Shown here in pieces: positions 1 through 9,437 of a stretch of 31,533 nt of DNA. The DNA is from Chara braunii. Taxonomy: Eukaryota > Streptophyta > Charophyceae > Charales > Characeae. The translations under genes and the position numbers were made by a program. Position 1 is the stretch's first letter; each line of letters opens with the position of its first letter. The DNA lies in the NCBI GenBank assembly GCA_003427395.1, contig BFEA01000066.1:2851294-2882826 (forward strand), written 5' to 3'. Below the pieces are notes generated by a model. That model searched no databases and was not told the origin of the DNA. It worked only from the letters and a program-made list of their open reading frames with translations.

Positions 1-17
1 TCAAATCCCAATGTCGC

Positions 18-19
<2 letters not shown>

Positions 20-97
<78 letters not shown>
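20..97. repeat. (TC)n microsatellite
   Basis: Uninterrupted TC dinucleotides of about 78 bases, broken only at the right edge by TTTC. A second TC tract lies about 80 bp downstream. Such long TC/GA tracts are common in plant and algal nuclear DNA. No function is inferred. Confidence 0.97.
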
Positions 98-101
<4 letters not shown>

Positions 102-175
102 GATAGATATCGATGAGTCAGGCCGCGGGAGGGTGAGGAAGAGATGGCGGACTGAAAGGAGGAAGAAGAATAACT

Positions 176-178
<3 letters not shown>

Positions 179-224
<46 letters not shown>
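179..224. repeat. (TC)n microsatellite
   Basis: Second uninterrupted TC dinucleotide tract of about 46 bases, separated from the first by purine-rich DNA (GGAGGAAGAAGAA). Confidence 0.97.
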
Positions 225-227
<3 letters not shown>

Positions 228-511
228 TCCTACTAGCGCCCAGCGCTGAAGACTACTACTATCGCTACTCTAGCGTGCCGCTGCCAGATCTTGAAGACTG
301 CCTCCTGCCTTCTGCACGTGAAGTGCCTGTCAACTACCTGCAGCCTACAGGGTGGGTCAACATTATATAGTGTTGGCCCGTCCGAGAGGCTGCTCGTGCA
401 TATGCCAAAATGTGTGAGACCCTGTGGTTGACGCTCCACAAAATAGGCCATCATGGCCTGAGCTAAACCCCGGTCTGGTGCCTGAGTTTCAGGGTAGGTC
501 GATCTTGAAGG
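225..511. other. unassigned non-coding stretch
   Basis: No convincing coding frame, RNA gene or repeat is visible between the second TC tract and the duplicated hairpin. The open frames here are short and overlap each other on both strands. Confidence 0.5.
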
Positions 512-602
512 GCCTGAAAAATGACCCGTCGTTTTCAGGCTGGAAGCCGAAACGACACAGGGCCTGTAGGCCCGTCGTTTTCAGGTTGGAGGCCGAAACG
601 AC
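512..602 (+). repeat. duplicated 46-bp hairpin with competing upstream stem
   Basis: Two direct copies, 46 bp apart, of GTCGTTT ... AAACGAC (528-534/550-556 and 574-580/596-602). Each encloses an inner stem, GGCT/AGCC in copy 1 and GGTT/GGCC in copy 2. The inner stem differs between copies but stays paired through two T.G pairs if the + strand is an RNA. A third arm, GCCTGAAAA (512-520), pairs perfectly over 9 bp with TTTTCAGGC (532-540), which would exclude the first hairpin. The repeat and the complementarity are seen directly; any role is unknown. Confidence 0.75.
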
Positions 603-1824
603 ACAGGCTCTACTCCTACGGACCCTTAGTCTAACAGGTCGGGCTCTGTTGGGCCCGTGTGGTACAGAGTATGCCACAGTTAGTCTTGATGAAGCTCTCC
701 CTCTCCTGGCACATGTGTTGCCCCAACTATCGTTTTCTTCTTCCTTAACCCCTCATCTCTCTCCTTTTTCAATCTCTCCCTAACTATGGCAAACTCCCAC
801 TACCAAGGCTATGGAGTCCTCCCCTCTAGGAGGGCTAAATGGGCTCCTCCAAGCCTCTCTCTCTCTCCCATAGCTTGGGGGCTATGGCGGACCACCTCCT
901 TGGGTCAGCACCACTCTCACATGCTGCAATGGCCACTCACATTAGCCTAAAGTCTCCTCCAAGCCTCCAAACTGGCAGTGGTTCCCCTCCTCTCACTCCA
1001 AGTGAGTAGAGTGCTTTCATGAGCTCACTTGGGCAACATGAATACTCGTGCAAATGTGAGTGTGGCGGACTGTTCCCTCAACTTATGTAGGCTGAAATCA
1101 TGGGCCTCCCCATGTGCCTCAAAGTGAACCGAGGTACCCCCATGGCCGATTCTCACCACTAGGCCTCTTCGGGGGCACCTTGGCCTCATTTTGGCCAAGT
1201 ACATGCAGTCTGATTGGTTGGTACCAACTCGGACTACCCCTTGGGCCTCATCAAGCCTTTTTTGTCATGTTCAAATGCGGCCCCCTTGAGGCCAAATGCC
1301 CAAGGGGCAGCCTCACTTGAAAGAAAAAGGCCTTGTGGGCCTTTTTGTCGGTTTTTTTTTATTTTACCTTATTTTGGGTATGCCAAGACGTTTTTCCATA
1401 CCTCGGTGTTGTCTCAGCCTTGGATCTGGCTGAGATTCAAGACCACCAGTATTCCGAGCTACCCCCAACTGGTCGTTGCTTTAATTTTGAGCCCCAATGC
1501 TCACTTTTTCAATTTTTGGTGCATCTGGCCCTCTTTTTGGGCCAAATGCACAGTTTTGTTTTTTTCCCTCTTTTGTTTCTTTCCATTTTCGGCTGTTAAC
1601 TGATTTCGGAGTTGGCTGTTTGAGCTGGCCCCACAAAAACGGCCATATGCTCTCGTCCATGAGATCTGATCTCAGATCCATGTCCCACAAAAAAAACGGT
1701 CAACTCCTTTTTGCTTTTTCTCTCAAAATTGCCTTTTTAATTTAGATATTGCTGAGATAATGCCCCAAGGGCCTTATCTTTGCAATCTGGATTGCCCTTT
1801 ACCAAATCTGGAGGGATGAGGTCA
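603..1824. other. T/C-rich non-coding DNA
   Basis: Pyrimidine-rich DNA without a credible gene. It contains a perfect 8-bp hairpin TCTCAGCC/GGCTGAGA (1412-1419/1428-1435). Short open frames on both strands result from the low stop density in T/C-rich DNA. Confidence 0.5.
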
Positions 1825-3700
1825 CAGTAGGGACCTGCCAATCCCTATTGTGCCAGTCCCAACTGGTCGGCACATCCTCCTCCACCCTTTTCTCCCCTTT
1901 TGTCTCCTTCTCTCTCCTTTTTTTCCCATTTTTCTCTCTTTTTCTTTTATTTCTGTTGTGACAAGTGTCAAGCTGCTGTGAACTCTCTTCTTAGGCCTTA
2001 GATCTTCATTCATGGTTAGACTCGTACCCAACAGTTAGTCGTTACATCTCGGATTACAATAATTAAGCCCCCATGCTCATGGGGGTTCTCTTTTGCTTCC
2101 GTTTTTTTAATTTTGAGCCCCCTTTGCTTCGATTTTTCCTTGGCAGCTTGTTTTCTGCGTAGGGTCCCTTGGGGCTCTATTTTCTTATGCCTTGCTAATC
2201 CAAGATATCTAGGACTGTTGGACAGTCATCCCCTCACCCTTTTTCCTCTCCTTTTTGCCTCCTAGCACCTTCTCCGTTGGCCCATTCAGTTTTTGCACCA
2301 ACAATGGCTAATATTTTTCCCACCGTCAAGATCTTCATATTGTCAGTGTCACCTGTTTTGCACGTTCATCTCTTTTGCTGGCTCTTGGTTCCCTTGGGAC
2401 AACTCAAGTCTCCGCCATTCTTCCCATGCTAGTCCCATTTTGTAGTCTTGGTGGTGGTCGCACCGACGCATGTTCCAATTTTCAACTATTTTTATTTGGG
2501 TTCATCTAGTCCCCGACATCGTTCCCGATGATGCCCCATTTTTATTTGAGGCTTCCTTGTCCTCGGTAGTCCCAATCTCTCCCTTTCATGAGCCTCAAGT
2601 GTCGTGAATATTCTCGGCCACCATTTACGGTCTCCATTTGCCCAAGTCTAAGACACTTTTTTTTAGTGTCTTGGGTGTGCCAAGGCCATTTTTCTCTTGG
2701 CCTAGGCACCCCCATGCAGTTCGTTATTTCTCGGAATGCCATAAAGGTTTTTTTCCTAGCCTCATTGCCCCACAACTTGCCCCAAACTGAAACAAAAAGA
2801 AACGGTCGATTTCCAAGTGCATCCGAGCTCAATGTTAGCTCCGGATGTACCAAAAACATGTGTTTTCCTGTCCCCTTGCAATCCGTTGTATCTCGTTTGC
2901 AAGAGGCCTTGATTTTCTTTTATTTTCTCTGCAAAATCTAAAGAAAATTAAGATACTTTGCAACCGACATATCCTAGGATGTATCTGGTCACGGATGTAT
3001 CTCCCCAAGTGCCCTTTTTTCTTTTCTTTTTTTTTCCTTTTTTTTCCCCCTCCAAATCTAAACAGTAGGGACCTGCCAATCCCTACTAGTGCCAGTCCCT
3101 ACTGACGGCCAACTCACTCACTCCCTCTCACTCCTCTTGTCTTATTCTCCCACCTTTTTCTCCCTCTTTTTCTTTATTTTTTTCTTTCTTTTTCTAGCAT
3201 GTTGAGGCTTTTTCTAGGCCCTTCCTCTTGGTTTTGGCCCTTCATGTGCCCAAGGTGCAGTCCGTTATTTCTCAGATTGCAACTGTGGCTCCCCAATGTC
3301 CATGGGAGCCTCATTTTGCTTATTTTTCCTCCAAACTTTGACTCCTATTTCGATTTTCTCCTGGAGGCCTATTTTTCACATGGAGCCTCTCTAGGCTCCA
3401 TTTTCTTCAAGGTGGTTGATCTGAGATATTTCGCATTGTTGCCATGCCTCTTCCTTTTACTTTTTTTTGCTTTCTTTTCTCTTTTGGTCCTCCCGTTTGC
3501 GTCCACTGGTGCTTGCATTAGTGGTGCTAATATTCTTGGTCGTTCAGATCTTGATCTTGATGGCGCACCTTGCTTTGAATATTTCTTTCTCATAGCTCTT
3601 CACCACTTTCCCTTGGGGCATCACGAGTCCCCCGCTACTTGTCCCACGCTAGTTCTTGACACTTGTCCCGCCGGTGGTCCCGCCGGCTCGTGTTTTGGGC
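1825..3700 (+). repeat. diverged direct duplication, offset about 1.22-1.24 kb
   Basis: The stretch beginning CAGTAGGGACCTGCCAATCC at 1825 recurs at 3063. Both are followed by similar T/C-rich DNA, then by an AGTC-GTTA-TCTC-GATT box (about 2033 and 3258), CCCCCATG/CCCCAATG boxes, and a CCCTTGGG box (2391 and 3610). The offsets of 1219-1238 bp agree, so these are two old copies. The GTTATTTCTC box also occurs near 2720 and 2886, which hints at further decayed copies. Within it lie hairpins CCCCCATG/CATGGGGG (2068-2075/2078-2085) and AAGACACT/AGTGTCTT around a T7 loop (2650-2657/2665-2672). No protein or RNA family is recognised. Confidence 0.6.
3063..3104. repeat. hairpin with two mutually exclusive pairings
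   Basis: CAGTAGGGAC (3063-3072) pairs perfectly with GTCCCTACTG (3095-3104). The same left arm AGTAGGGA can instead pair with TCCCTACT at 3080-3087. The homologous copy at 1825-1865 keeps the outer stem with one mismatch. Confidence 0.7.
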
Positions 3701-3795
3701 TGACACTTGTCCCGCTGATGGTCCCGTCGGCACTTGTCTCGCTGGCGGTCCCGCTGACACTTGTCCTGGGTCGGTCCCCGACACTTGTCCCAAAA
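3658..3795 (+). repeat. GACACTTGTCCCG minisatellite
   Basis: Imperfect repeats of (G/T)ACACTTGTCCCG, each followed by a G-rich spacer such as CTGGTGGTCCCG, begin near 3658, 3702, 3756 and 3780. A long + strand frame passes through, but its repetitive and hydrophobic content looks non-coding. Confidence 0.65.
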
Positions 3796-4989
3796 TACCA
3801 TTATTTTTACTTAGTCCCTTGCGGTCCCCGACACCGCTCCTCATGGAGTCTCGGTCTCTCTTGGCGCTTCCCGCCCCATGGCGGCCTCATTTTCTAGTAT
3901 CTTTCCATGTCCCACGCGCGTCGGTTTTTTCGGTTGCAGGCCTCTAATCTTGCGGCCTTTTGCTAGTTGCCGCGGGGCGGCCCCCATGCTCATGGCCTTC
4001 CTTTTCTAGTGTCTTGTGGCCATCAATGTTCTTTTTCTCGTGGTTCGTTGCATCCCATTACTTGACGCATGCCCCTCTGGCCCTTCCCATGTCGGATTCC
4101 GGCGGCCTTCTTGGCCACGTGCCCATGCCCCGACACTTGTTTACTTGATGTCGTTGATCCTCTTCATCTCGCGGCGCTCAACCTAGGGTTTTATTTTTCC
4201 CGGCGGTCCTCTCTCTTTTGAGAAGGAGGGTCGCCTTTACTATTCCCTCGCTGCCCCTTCGCCGCTCGCTATCTCATTAATCTATTATTGGCTCACCGGT
4301 TCCAGCGCCCCAGGGCATTCTCACCGCGTGTTCGGCACGCTGATGAAATTTTTCCATTCTACCCAACTCAAGGACGCGGACCGTTGGTGGCCAGCGAGCA
4401 TGTGAGTCGGTGGGTGAATCAGCCCACGAGTCGGAAGAAACTTGAGTGGCAGGAACTTTCTGCGGGAGCACCGTCCGTTCCCCGCGGTCCTCAGTGAAAG
4501 GGTTGGGTATGAGTTTGCCTGCGGGACTCTCTTCCACTTTGGTCTTCAAAGTCCTCATTTGAATATTTGCTACTACCGCCGAGAATTGCACCGGGCCAAA
4601 TCCACCAAGACCTACGCCAGGATTTGCAGCAGGTCGTGCCACGACAAGCTATCCCTGTGGGAGCTTGCCCATTGGGGGGGGGCTAGAGGGGGTGGTGGGA
4701 TCAGTCGAAGTAAAGCGAGCAGGCGGAGGCTGTAGCGGGCTGACAACGAAACCAGCCGGGCGCACTGCTTGTTGGACGGGGTATAGAGGCGAAAGAGTAA
4801 TCGACCCGTCTGATGATCGGCCGTTTTTAGACTATCGGCCACGGTGAATCTAATCAGACTGTGCTGGGCATTGCGGGGCCGCTGTGGCCGAAGGTTGCGT
4901 CGGTAGCAAGAGAGCGGAGCGCTAGGGGGGGCAAGGAGGAGACGAGCGTGCATCAGAGCGCAGTCCCATCGGGATGAAGGGCGAAGAGG
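3796..4989. other. non-coding DNA upstream of element 1
   Basis: No gene recognised. Frames of 120-170 codons exist on the - strand (4277-4642, 4612-5118), but they are low-complexity Leu/Ser/Pro/Arg translations of GC-rich DNA, and the second runs into the tandem repeat array. The 5' end of element 1 should lie in or just right of this stretch, but no boundary motif is visible. Confidence 0.45.
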
Positions 4990-5112
4990 AGGACGGAGTG
5001 AAAGGGAAGGCAATAAGGGTAGGGTGAACCTAGGTGTGAAGCAGCGCCGGGTGCATGCATTCGACGATGGAGATGTCAAGAGGACGAGAAGACAAGGAGT
5101 GAAGAATCGAGA

Positions 5113-5144
5113 TTTCACTCGATTCTTGATGGAATCGAGTGAAA
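5113..5144 (+). repeat. perfect 13-bp hairpin of tandem unit 1
   Basis: TTTCACTCGATTC (5113-5125), loop TTGATG, GAATCGAGTGAAA (5132-5144). The two arms are perfectly complementary. Confidence 0.9.
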
Positions 5145-5296
5145 GAAGAAGCTAGATAGGGTTTTTCGGGATGGGCGATTCCGAATCTGTAGTTAGTTTG
5201 AGAGAGGGGTTAGTAAGTTAGGAGTTATAGTAAAAACGACGTGCACCGAGTTGGAGCAATGGCAGAGAAGATGAGAGTTAAAAAGGGTAAATCTTA

Positions 5297-5318
5297 CTCG
5301 ATTCTTAGTAGAATTGAG
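5297..5318 (+). repeat. 9-bp hairpin of tandem unit 2
   Basis: CTCGATTCT (5297-5305), loop TAGT, AGAATTGAG (5310-5318). All nine positions pair, one as a G.T pair that would be G.U in a + strand RNA. It is the counterpart of the hairpins at 5113-5144 and 13764-13787. Confidence 0.85.
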
Positions 5319-5760
5319 GGAGGTAAAATACTAAGGTTTTTGGGGCGGGCGACCATGAATCTGTAGTTAGAATAGGCAGTAGGTTAGTAGTATACGAGTT
5401 AGTGGAGATAAGATTTGTGTGAAGTCGTCGGGAAAACGGATATGGCGGGAGTGGAAACTACGTAACTCGGCCAGCCCTCAATATAATCAGGTAGGGAAAG
5501 GTGCTACGTAGGGGTTTGAGACCCGGGCGACCACGAATCCGTGGTTAGATTAAGCAGGAAATTAGTAGAGAAAAAGTTAGTAGGAAAGAGATGTGCACTA
5601 AGCTATGGCGGAAGGAGTGATAGGAAGGGTAGAAAATTGAGGATGCTACCCGATTCCTAGTGAAAACGCTAAAGGGAAGGCGTTAACCTGCGGTGTTTGG
5701 CCATCGTAAACTCGCTGGCGTTGATAGATTTGGAAGTGGGGGAGCGGATTCAACGGTGCA

Positions 5761-6689
5761 GTGTGCGGGAGCTGCGCCTAGAGGTGGAATTCAACGAAGT
5801 GTTGATGCACCTAGCGATGTTCTAGTGTAAGGTTCATCGCTATTTTGCGGGAGTAGCGTGAGGCCGGTCGGGGAGAAGGGAAGGATGAGGAGAGGTAGCA
5901 TAGCAAAAGGGAGAGAGAGCTTACCTGAAGATCGTGAGTTTTCGAGATTGACCACGCGCCTCTCGATTGCCTGGATGTATGTGACCGGGATCGTAGCCAT
6001 ATGCGCGTAGGGGTAGGTAGGAGGGGTAGCGAAAGTGAACGTGATCAGAAATATGATGAGGAGCATGCTCGTGTCTTGGCGGTTGAGGTGAGCGAAGCAA
6101 CTGACGTCGGGGGATTTGGAGGAGGGCGTATCTCCCCCTGTTTTAAGTCGTGGATTCATTCTCAAACTTGATTTCTATGAGCAGTAGAGCGAGGCCTACA
6201 GCGGCGTATTTCGCTCGCCAACACGACCATGATCTCGATTTCGTCGTGCTTCGTCGTGATGCTCGTTGATAAGCAGGCGCAGACGTAGGTATTGCTACAA
6301 GAGAGAAAAACCGGGATTAGGGAGGGGGAGGCAGAAGGAAAAACTCACCTAATCAAAGTCCAGTAGTAGATTCACTTGCGAAGATAAGCGTGGAATCTAT
6401 GTCTTTTCTCTTTACGGGCCTTTTATTCACAGCGAGTTCGATCGATATTCTACAACGAGACTTAAAGACTGTGTGTTATTGGTTCTTCGCCGCGCAGTTG
6501 CAGTGTGTTGCACTATGAACTGTTGAGCCGATACTAGGCGGTAGTACGGGAGCTGCATGGCATGGCGTACTACTGCATGAGCTTTGCACTCGTGCACGCT
6601 CGTCGTGCATGCTGCCTTTATTTTGAACTTTCGTCGTGCATTTACCTGCTCCAAGTAGAGCGCAGAGCGGGGCAATGCAACTGGTTTTC
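5761..6689. other. unrecognised interior of element 1
   Basis: No gene or RNA family recognised. By position it should correspond to about 12000-13640 in element 2, but I could not align the two by eye, so this interval has diverged strongly or been replaced. Confidence 0.4.
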
Positions 6690-6964
6690 AGTCAAAAGTT
6701 GGAACGTGGCGGTTCGAAAGTTAGAGTAGGCTCCTAAAAGAAGAGAGGGTATTGATGCGATCCGGAGAATCGCCAGAGAGTCTACAGTTGGGAGTTGACT
6801 TCAGTTAGGCTGAGCCGCTGCGTGTTTTGGCTGCCATTGCGGGGCCCTCAGACGCACAAAGGTATCAAGGCCCTCTCCCGGGAGTTGAGTTTGTCCCTCT
6901 CCTGTATCTTAAGAGTCTGAAACCCCTCCTTCTATCTTTCTTACTTTAAGTCTAATCCTATTTT
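6690..6964 (+). repeat. element 1 segment homologous to 11671-12000
   Basis: Shared boxes include GGCGGTTCGAAAGT/GATGGTTCGAAAGT, a GACTTCAGTT box and TGCGGGGCCCTCAG/TGTGGGGCCCTCAG, in the same order and with many substitutions. Divergence here is much greater than in the 130-bp block that follows. Confidence 0.6.
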
Positions 6965-7094
6965 GAGAGGAAGGCAGCAAGCGGGATTGCAACCCGTAGG
7001 ACTGCAACAAGACTCTGTGGGGAGTCAGCCCACCGATTGCGGGAGCTCTGCCGGAACTCAGGAGGACTTCTGTAGGCAGGGAACTGAGAGGTAA
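6965..7094 (+). other. near-invariant 130-bp block, element 1 copy
   Basis: Aligned without gaps to the reverse complement of 11541-11670, I count 9 differences in 130 positions, far fewer than in the flanks. It contains short stems such as CGGG ... CCCG and GACTC ... GAGTC. One frame is open in both copies through the block and ends at the same TAA. In that frame the differences fall at codon position 3 (six), position 2 (three) and position 1 (none), a weak hint of coding. The same AGGTAA could instead be a 5' splice site. Function unknown. Confidence 0.6.
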
Positions 7095-7111
7095 AGGTGT
7101 TACTTTCCTTC

Positions 7112-7117
7112 TATAAA
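7112..7117 (+). promoter_or_regulatory. TATAAA box, element 1
   Basis: TATAAA inside TCTATAAACCCAGT, about 230 bp upstream of the hairpin array. The same box is kept at the equivalent site in element 2 (11520-11525, - strand). A transcript starting about 30 bp downstream would carry the hairpins in their sense orientation. This is inference from position and conservation. Confidence 0.4.
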
Positions 7118-7346
7118 CCCAGTCATAACCCCTATCTGTATTTCTTGTTACGTTTTGACTGAGTATATTGTGTGCACCACTACTTTGACTTTCAATTTGA
7201 CTTTCAGGATATGATTCGGACTCAAGTAAAGAAATGCATGTGTAATGTCAGTTTCAATTTTGTTGTCTGACTGAAAGCAGATTGTGGGATTGCATGTGGA
7301 GGAAGGATGGGAGGAAGGCGGTATTGGGTTTATCAAAGGCTGGGCA

Positions 7347-7795
7347 AGTCTCTATAAGTTTGGGGAGACTCAGTGCTATGTTTATTTTTGATTGTCTGGA
7401 GGACCAGACATGTTTCATAAGCTTAGGTGGTCCGGTTGCTCTGACTTGCGAGGGTTGTCTGTGGTTGACTTTTTGGGGACCAAGCATTGTCCCATAAGTT
7501 TGGGTGGCTTGGTCGCCTTTGCTTATTTTAGGTTTTCTCATTTTTTTTTTGTTTTGAACAAGGAGGTCTGAGCATGTTCCATAAGCTTGGGTGGCTCAAC
7601 CTCTTCCTGTTTTACCATTAAGAAAATAAATCAGGCAGAGGACCAAACATGTTTCGTAAGTTTGGGTGGTCTTGGTCCAATGCCATACACATGCCGGATC
7701 CAAAATGTTATAACTTGGCTATATTTTATTACTATTTTACCTATGAACAGGCTAGTCAGACACTGTCCCATAAGTTTGGGTGGTCTTACTATAGC
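7347..7795 (+). ncRNA. array of six TAAGTT-loop hairpins, element 1
   Basis: Six hairpins share the core CATAAG(T/C)TTGGG or a variant; each has a different stem. Positions: AGTCTC/GAGACT 7347-7370; CCAGAC/GTCCGG 7404-7435 (one mismatch); GACCAAGC/GCTTGGTC 7478-7514; GAGGT plus TGAGC with GCTCA plus ACCTC 7563-7603; GGACCAA/TTGGTCC 7640-7678; GCTA plus GTCAGAC with GTCTTAC plus TAGC 7751-7795. Inside the outer stem most have a short inner stem (such as CCCA/TGGG), a short internal loop (often ATGT opposite TG), and the hexaloop TAAGTT or TAAGCT. The same family occurs inverted at 10648-11277. No known RNA family is recognised. Typed as ncRNA because pairing is maintained; transcription is not shown. 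Confidence 0.75.
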
Positions 7796-7882
7796 TTATC
7801 ACAAACTGAAGGGAGTATTAACTAAGAATACACTTGTGGTAAGAAGGGGCAGGCTGAACCTCGAGCTAAAGATGATCAGTTC

Positions 7883-7889
7883 AGTCATA
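7883..7889. repeat. candidate target-site duplication, left copy
   Basis: AGTCATA here and at 16140-16146 directly border the interval inferred from homology breaks to be the inserted element 2. A 7-base match within a few tens of bases of both breaks is suggestive, not decisive. Confidence 0.4.
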
Positions 7890-7913
7890 TGTTACCTCAA
7901 AAAACTAAGTGCA

Positions 7914-7929
7914 GCCCCCAACTTGGGGC
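7914..7929 (-). other. short GC hairpin near the end of element 2
   Basis: CCCC/GGGG stem (7916-7919/7925-7928) closed by a further G-C pair with one bulge. On the - strand it is followed within about 7 bases by GTTTTTTG. It could mark a 3' end; it lacks the CTRR end needed for a Helitron. Confidence 0.4.
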
Positions 7930-7991
7930 AACGATCACCAATATCTCTTAATATATGTGAGCATATATAATATACGTTGGCAAAAGAAAAA

Positions 7992-8012
7992 CCCCGAATT
8001 TGCAATCCGGGG
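7992..8012 (-). terminator. terminator-like hairpin plus T tract
   Basis: CCCCGGATT/AATTCGGGG (with one G.T pair) on the - strand is followed at once by TTTTTCTTTTG. Homology to element 1 stops about 10 bases upstream of it, so it sits at or beyond the 3' end of the conserved region. A Pol III-type or processing signal is possible; the eukaryotic context argues against a bacterial terminator. Confidence 0.35.
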
Positions 8013-8019
8013 ATGCACG

Positions 8020-8760
8020 TTGTCGGGCGCATCGGTCCGGCACCGCACAAGGGCAATGTGGGACCCTCCTGGTCGCGTCACGCAGGAGTTGGTCTAAATC
8101 CTCGTCGCGAATACATGATGGAGCTTCTGCAAGCCGCTCCGGCAGAGTGCGCCATCCATACCTCTCGCGAGGCCCTACGAAAGGATAGGGCCTACACGAG
8201 GCACGACTTACCTCCACCTTACGGGAGCTGTCACCTCCCTTCGGTGGGCGTATTCCCACCGAGCTACCAGTCCATAGTACGAAAGTTGATCAGCTGCAAT
8301 CGCAGAGGTGGACCAGCCGAGGGCGTTTCTCGTTCGCTGTAGCATAGGGGGTATGCACGGTAATACGCCTCTATCGAACCCGCACGCAAACCGACACCTT
8401 GGGGGGCTGAGGTCCCAAGCGCGACTCGTCGCCAGTCGACTAGGACGCATCCCACACTCCACGCGCACACCACACTACGAACACAAAAATAAAAACACAC
8501 ACATATACATCAAACAACGCGACAACAGTCTTAGTCCCTTAGTAGTCGTCCCATAACTTTCCGATGCGGAAATCGGATAGGCTTCTCGCGCGAGACTTAG
8601 TATAAAACCGCGCGGGCGCAGGGATAACTCATATCGACTCGCAATGCAAGCGTACGCAAGCGGTCGCAATGATGGCGTACTATGTAGTACCCATACTCAT
8701 GCGGTCCTTATTGATCTCGAGGATCGCATTCGACACTCAAGTGTCGGCTGACACGCGCCT
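8020..8760 (-). ncRNA. structured 3' domain, element 2
   Basis: Inverted copy of 18030-18750. Short stems are kept in both: TCGGTGGG/CCCACCGA (8241-8262), GGGAG/CTCCC (8223-8239), GGCCCTA/TAGGGCC (8171-8192), GTACTA/TAGTAC (8677-8690) and CGACACT/AGTGTCG (8731-8746). A GGTGGAG-GTAAGT sequence on the - strand near 8205 is a good 5' splice-site match and is also kept. One frame here resembles a protein in element 2 but is interrupted in the other copy, so I call the region non-coding. Transcription is inferred. Confidence 0.5.
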
Positions 8761-9437
8761 TGAGGGTTAATCTCTCGACTTTGGACAACCGCCAAGTGCG
8801 GTTGAGAACCACACCCTCTTTTGTACCCTGTGGAGAGTGGGTGGTACACAGGTTCATACCTGTGGTGGCAATCGTCTCTTATTGCCTTGGAGACCAGCTC
8901 CTTCATCTAGGGTCTGGAAAGAAGTCAAGGGGTTTGACTTTGACGGCTGCCACGGACTACAACGTCCAACTATAAAATTCTAAAAAGCAAATGCTAAAAA
9001 GGGAAAGTCCCACTTTCCCTCGAAAACATAATCTGTTTACCCGTTAGGCGCAGTCACAGTAGGTCGCACGAAACACTCAAAACATATGTATTTACATATA
9101 TATAAAGGGTTATTTATATAGGACGATCACTTCTCACAGTCACAGTGGAACTCCTCTCAGCCATATATATATGTATGCGATCGCAGGCAATCAAATCCAG
9201 AATCCGAACTACAAACATACCTGCAATCACATCAAAGATTCAACCAAAGTTGACACACTACACGGGGTCAACTTCAACCATTCTCTGTACTCACACCCCT
9301 CGCTTTAGCCATGCAAGCCTCACTCTTGTGCAACTCCTCAAAATAAAATACTCAGTACTTTCGTTAAATGACCATTCAAATAAAGTCCGGGCGAAAACAG
9401 AACAAAACAGTTCAAATCACACGGTTAAAGCCTTTAG
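8761..9437 (-). repeat. element 2 segment homologous to 17390-18030
   Basis: Collinear inverted homology to element 1 continues, including an ATGTAAATACAT palindrome near 9080 and a TATATA-rich stretch. No coding frame is shared between the copies. Confidence 0.55.

Larger units (their letters stand above)
5010..5760 (+). repeat. ~175-bp tandem units, element 1
   Basis: The phase marker GGGCGA(C/T)(C/T) followed by GAATC(T/C)GTRGTTAG occurs at 5173, 5347 and 5525 (spacing 174 and 178 bp), with degenerate units before and after. Each unit carries TTAGTAG-type boxes, a (C/T)TATGGCGGAA-like box, and in the better units a CTCGATTC hairpin. The same unit recurs in opposite orientation at 13640-14560. 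Confidence 0.75.
4990..7889 (+). mobile_element. element 1, 5' part (large non-coding repeat, interrupted)
   Basis: This stretch and the reverse complement of 10440-14560 are copies of one family, with the same modules in the same order. The match is clearest between 6690-7880 and 10600-11990. The reading stops at about 7889, and the continuing part of the family is found at 16140-18750 in the same orientation. The simplest explanation is that element 2 interrupted element 1. AGTCATA lies at the break on both sides (7883-7889 and 16140-16146). No open frame longer than about 130 codons exists and none matches a known transposon protein, so this is either a non-autonomous element or not a classical transposon. 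The left boundary is uncertain. Confidence 0.65.

Noticed and set aside
3199-3897. 232-codon open frame on the + strand
   Set aside because: Very rich in Leu/Phe/Pro/Ser, runs through a minisatellite, and lies in T/C-rich DNA where stops are rare. No motif.
4612-5118. 168-codon open frame on the - strand
   Set aside because: Low-complexity Leu/Ser/Arg/Pro translation that extends into the tandem array; no shared frame in element 2.
6040-6075. Hammerhead ribozyme core
   Set aside because: TGATGAG followed by a short stem is present, but the required GAAA box after the stem is missing. Other CTGATGA sites (4342, 4811, 15529) also lack it.
7890-7930. Helitron 3' end (hairpin near terminus)
   Set aside because: There is a GC hairpin, but no CTRR end at the right distance and no A/T insertion signature; AGTCATA duplication would not fit either.
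7948-8259. 103-codon frame on the - strand with protein-like composition
   Set aside because: The homologous region 18500-18750 has a stop and frameshifts in this frame, so coding is not conserved.
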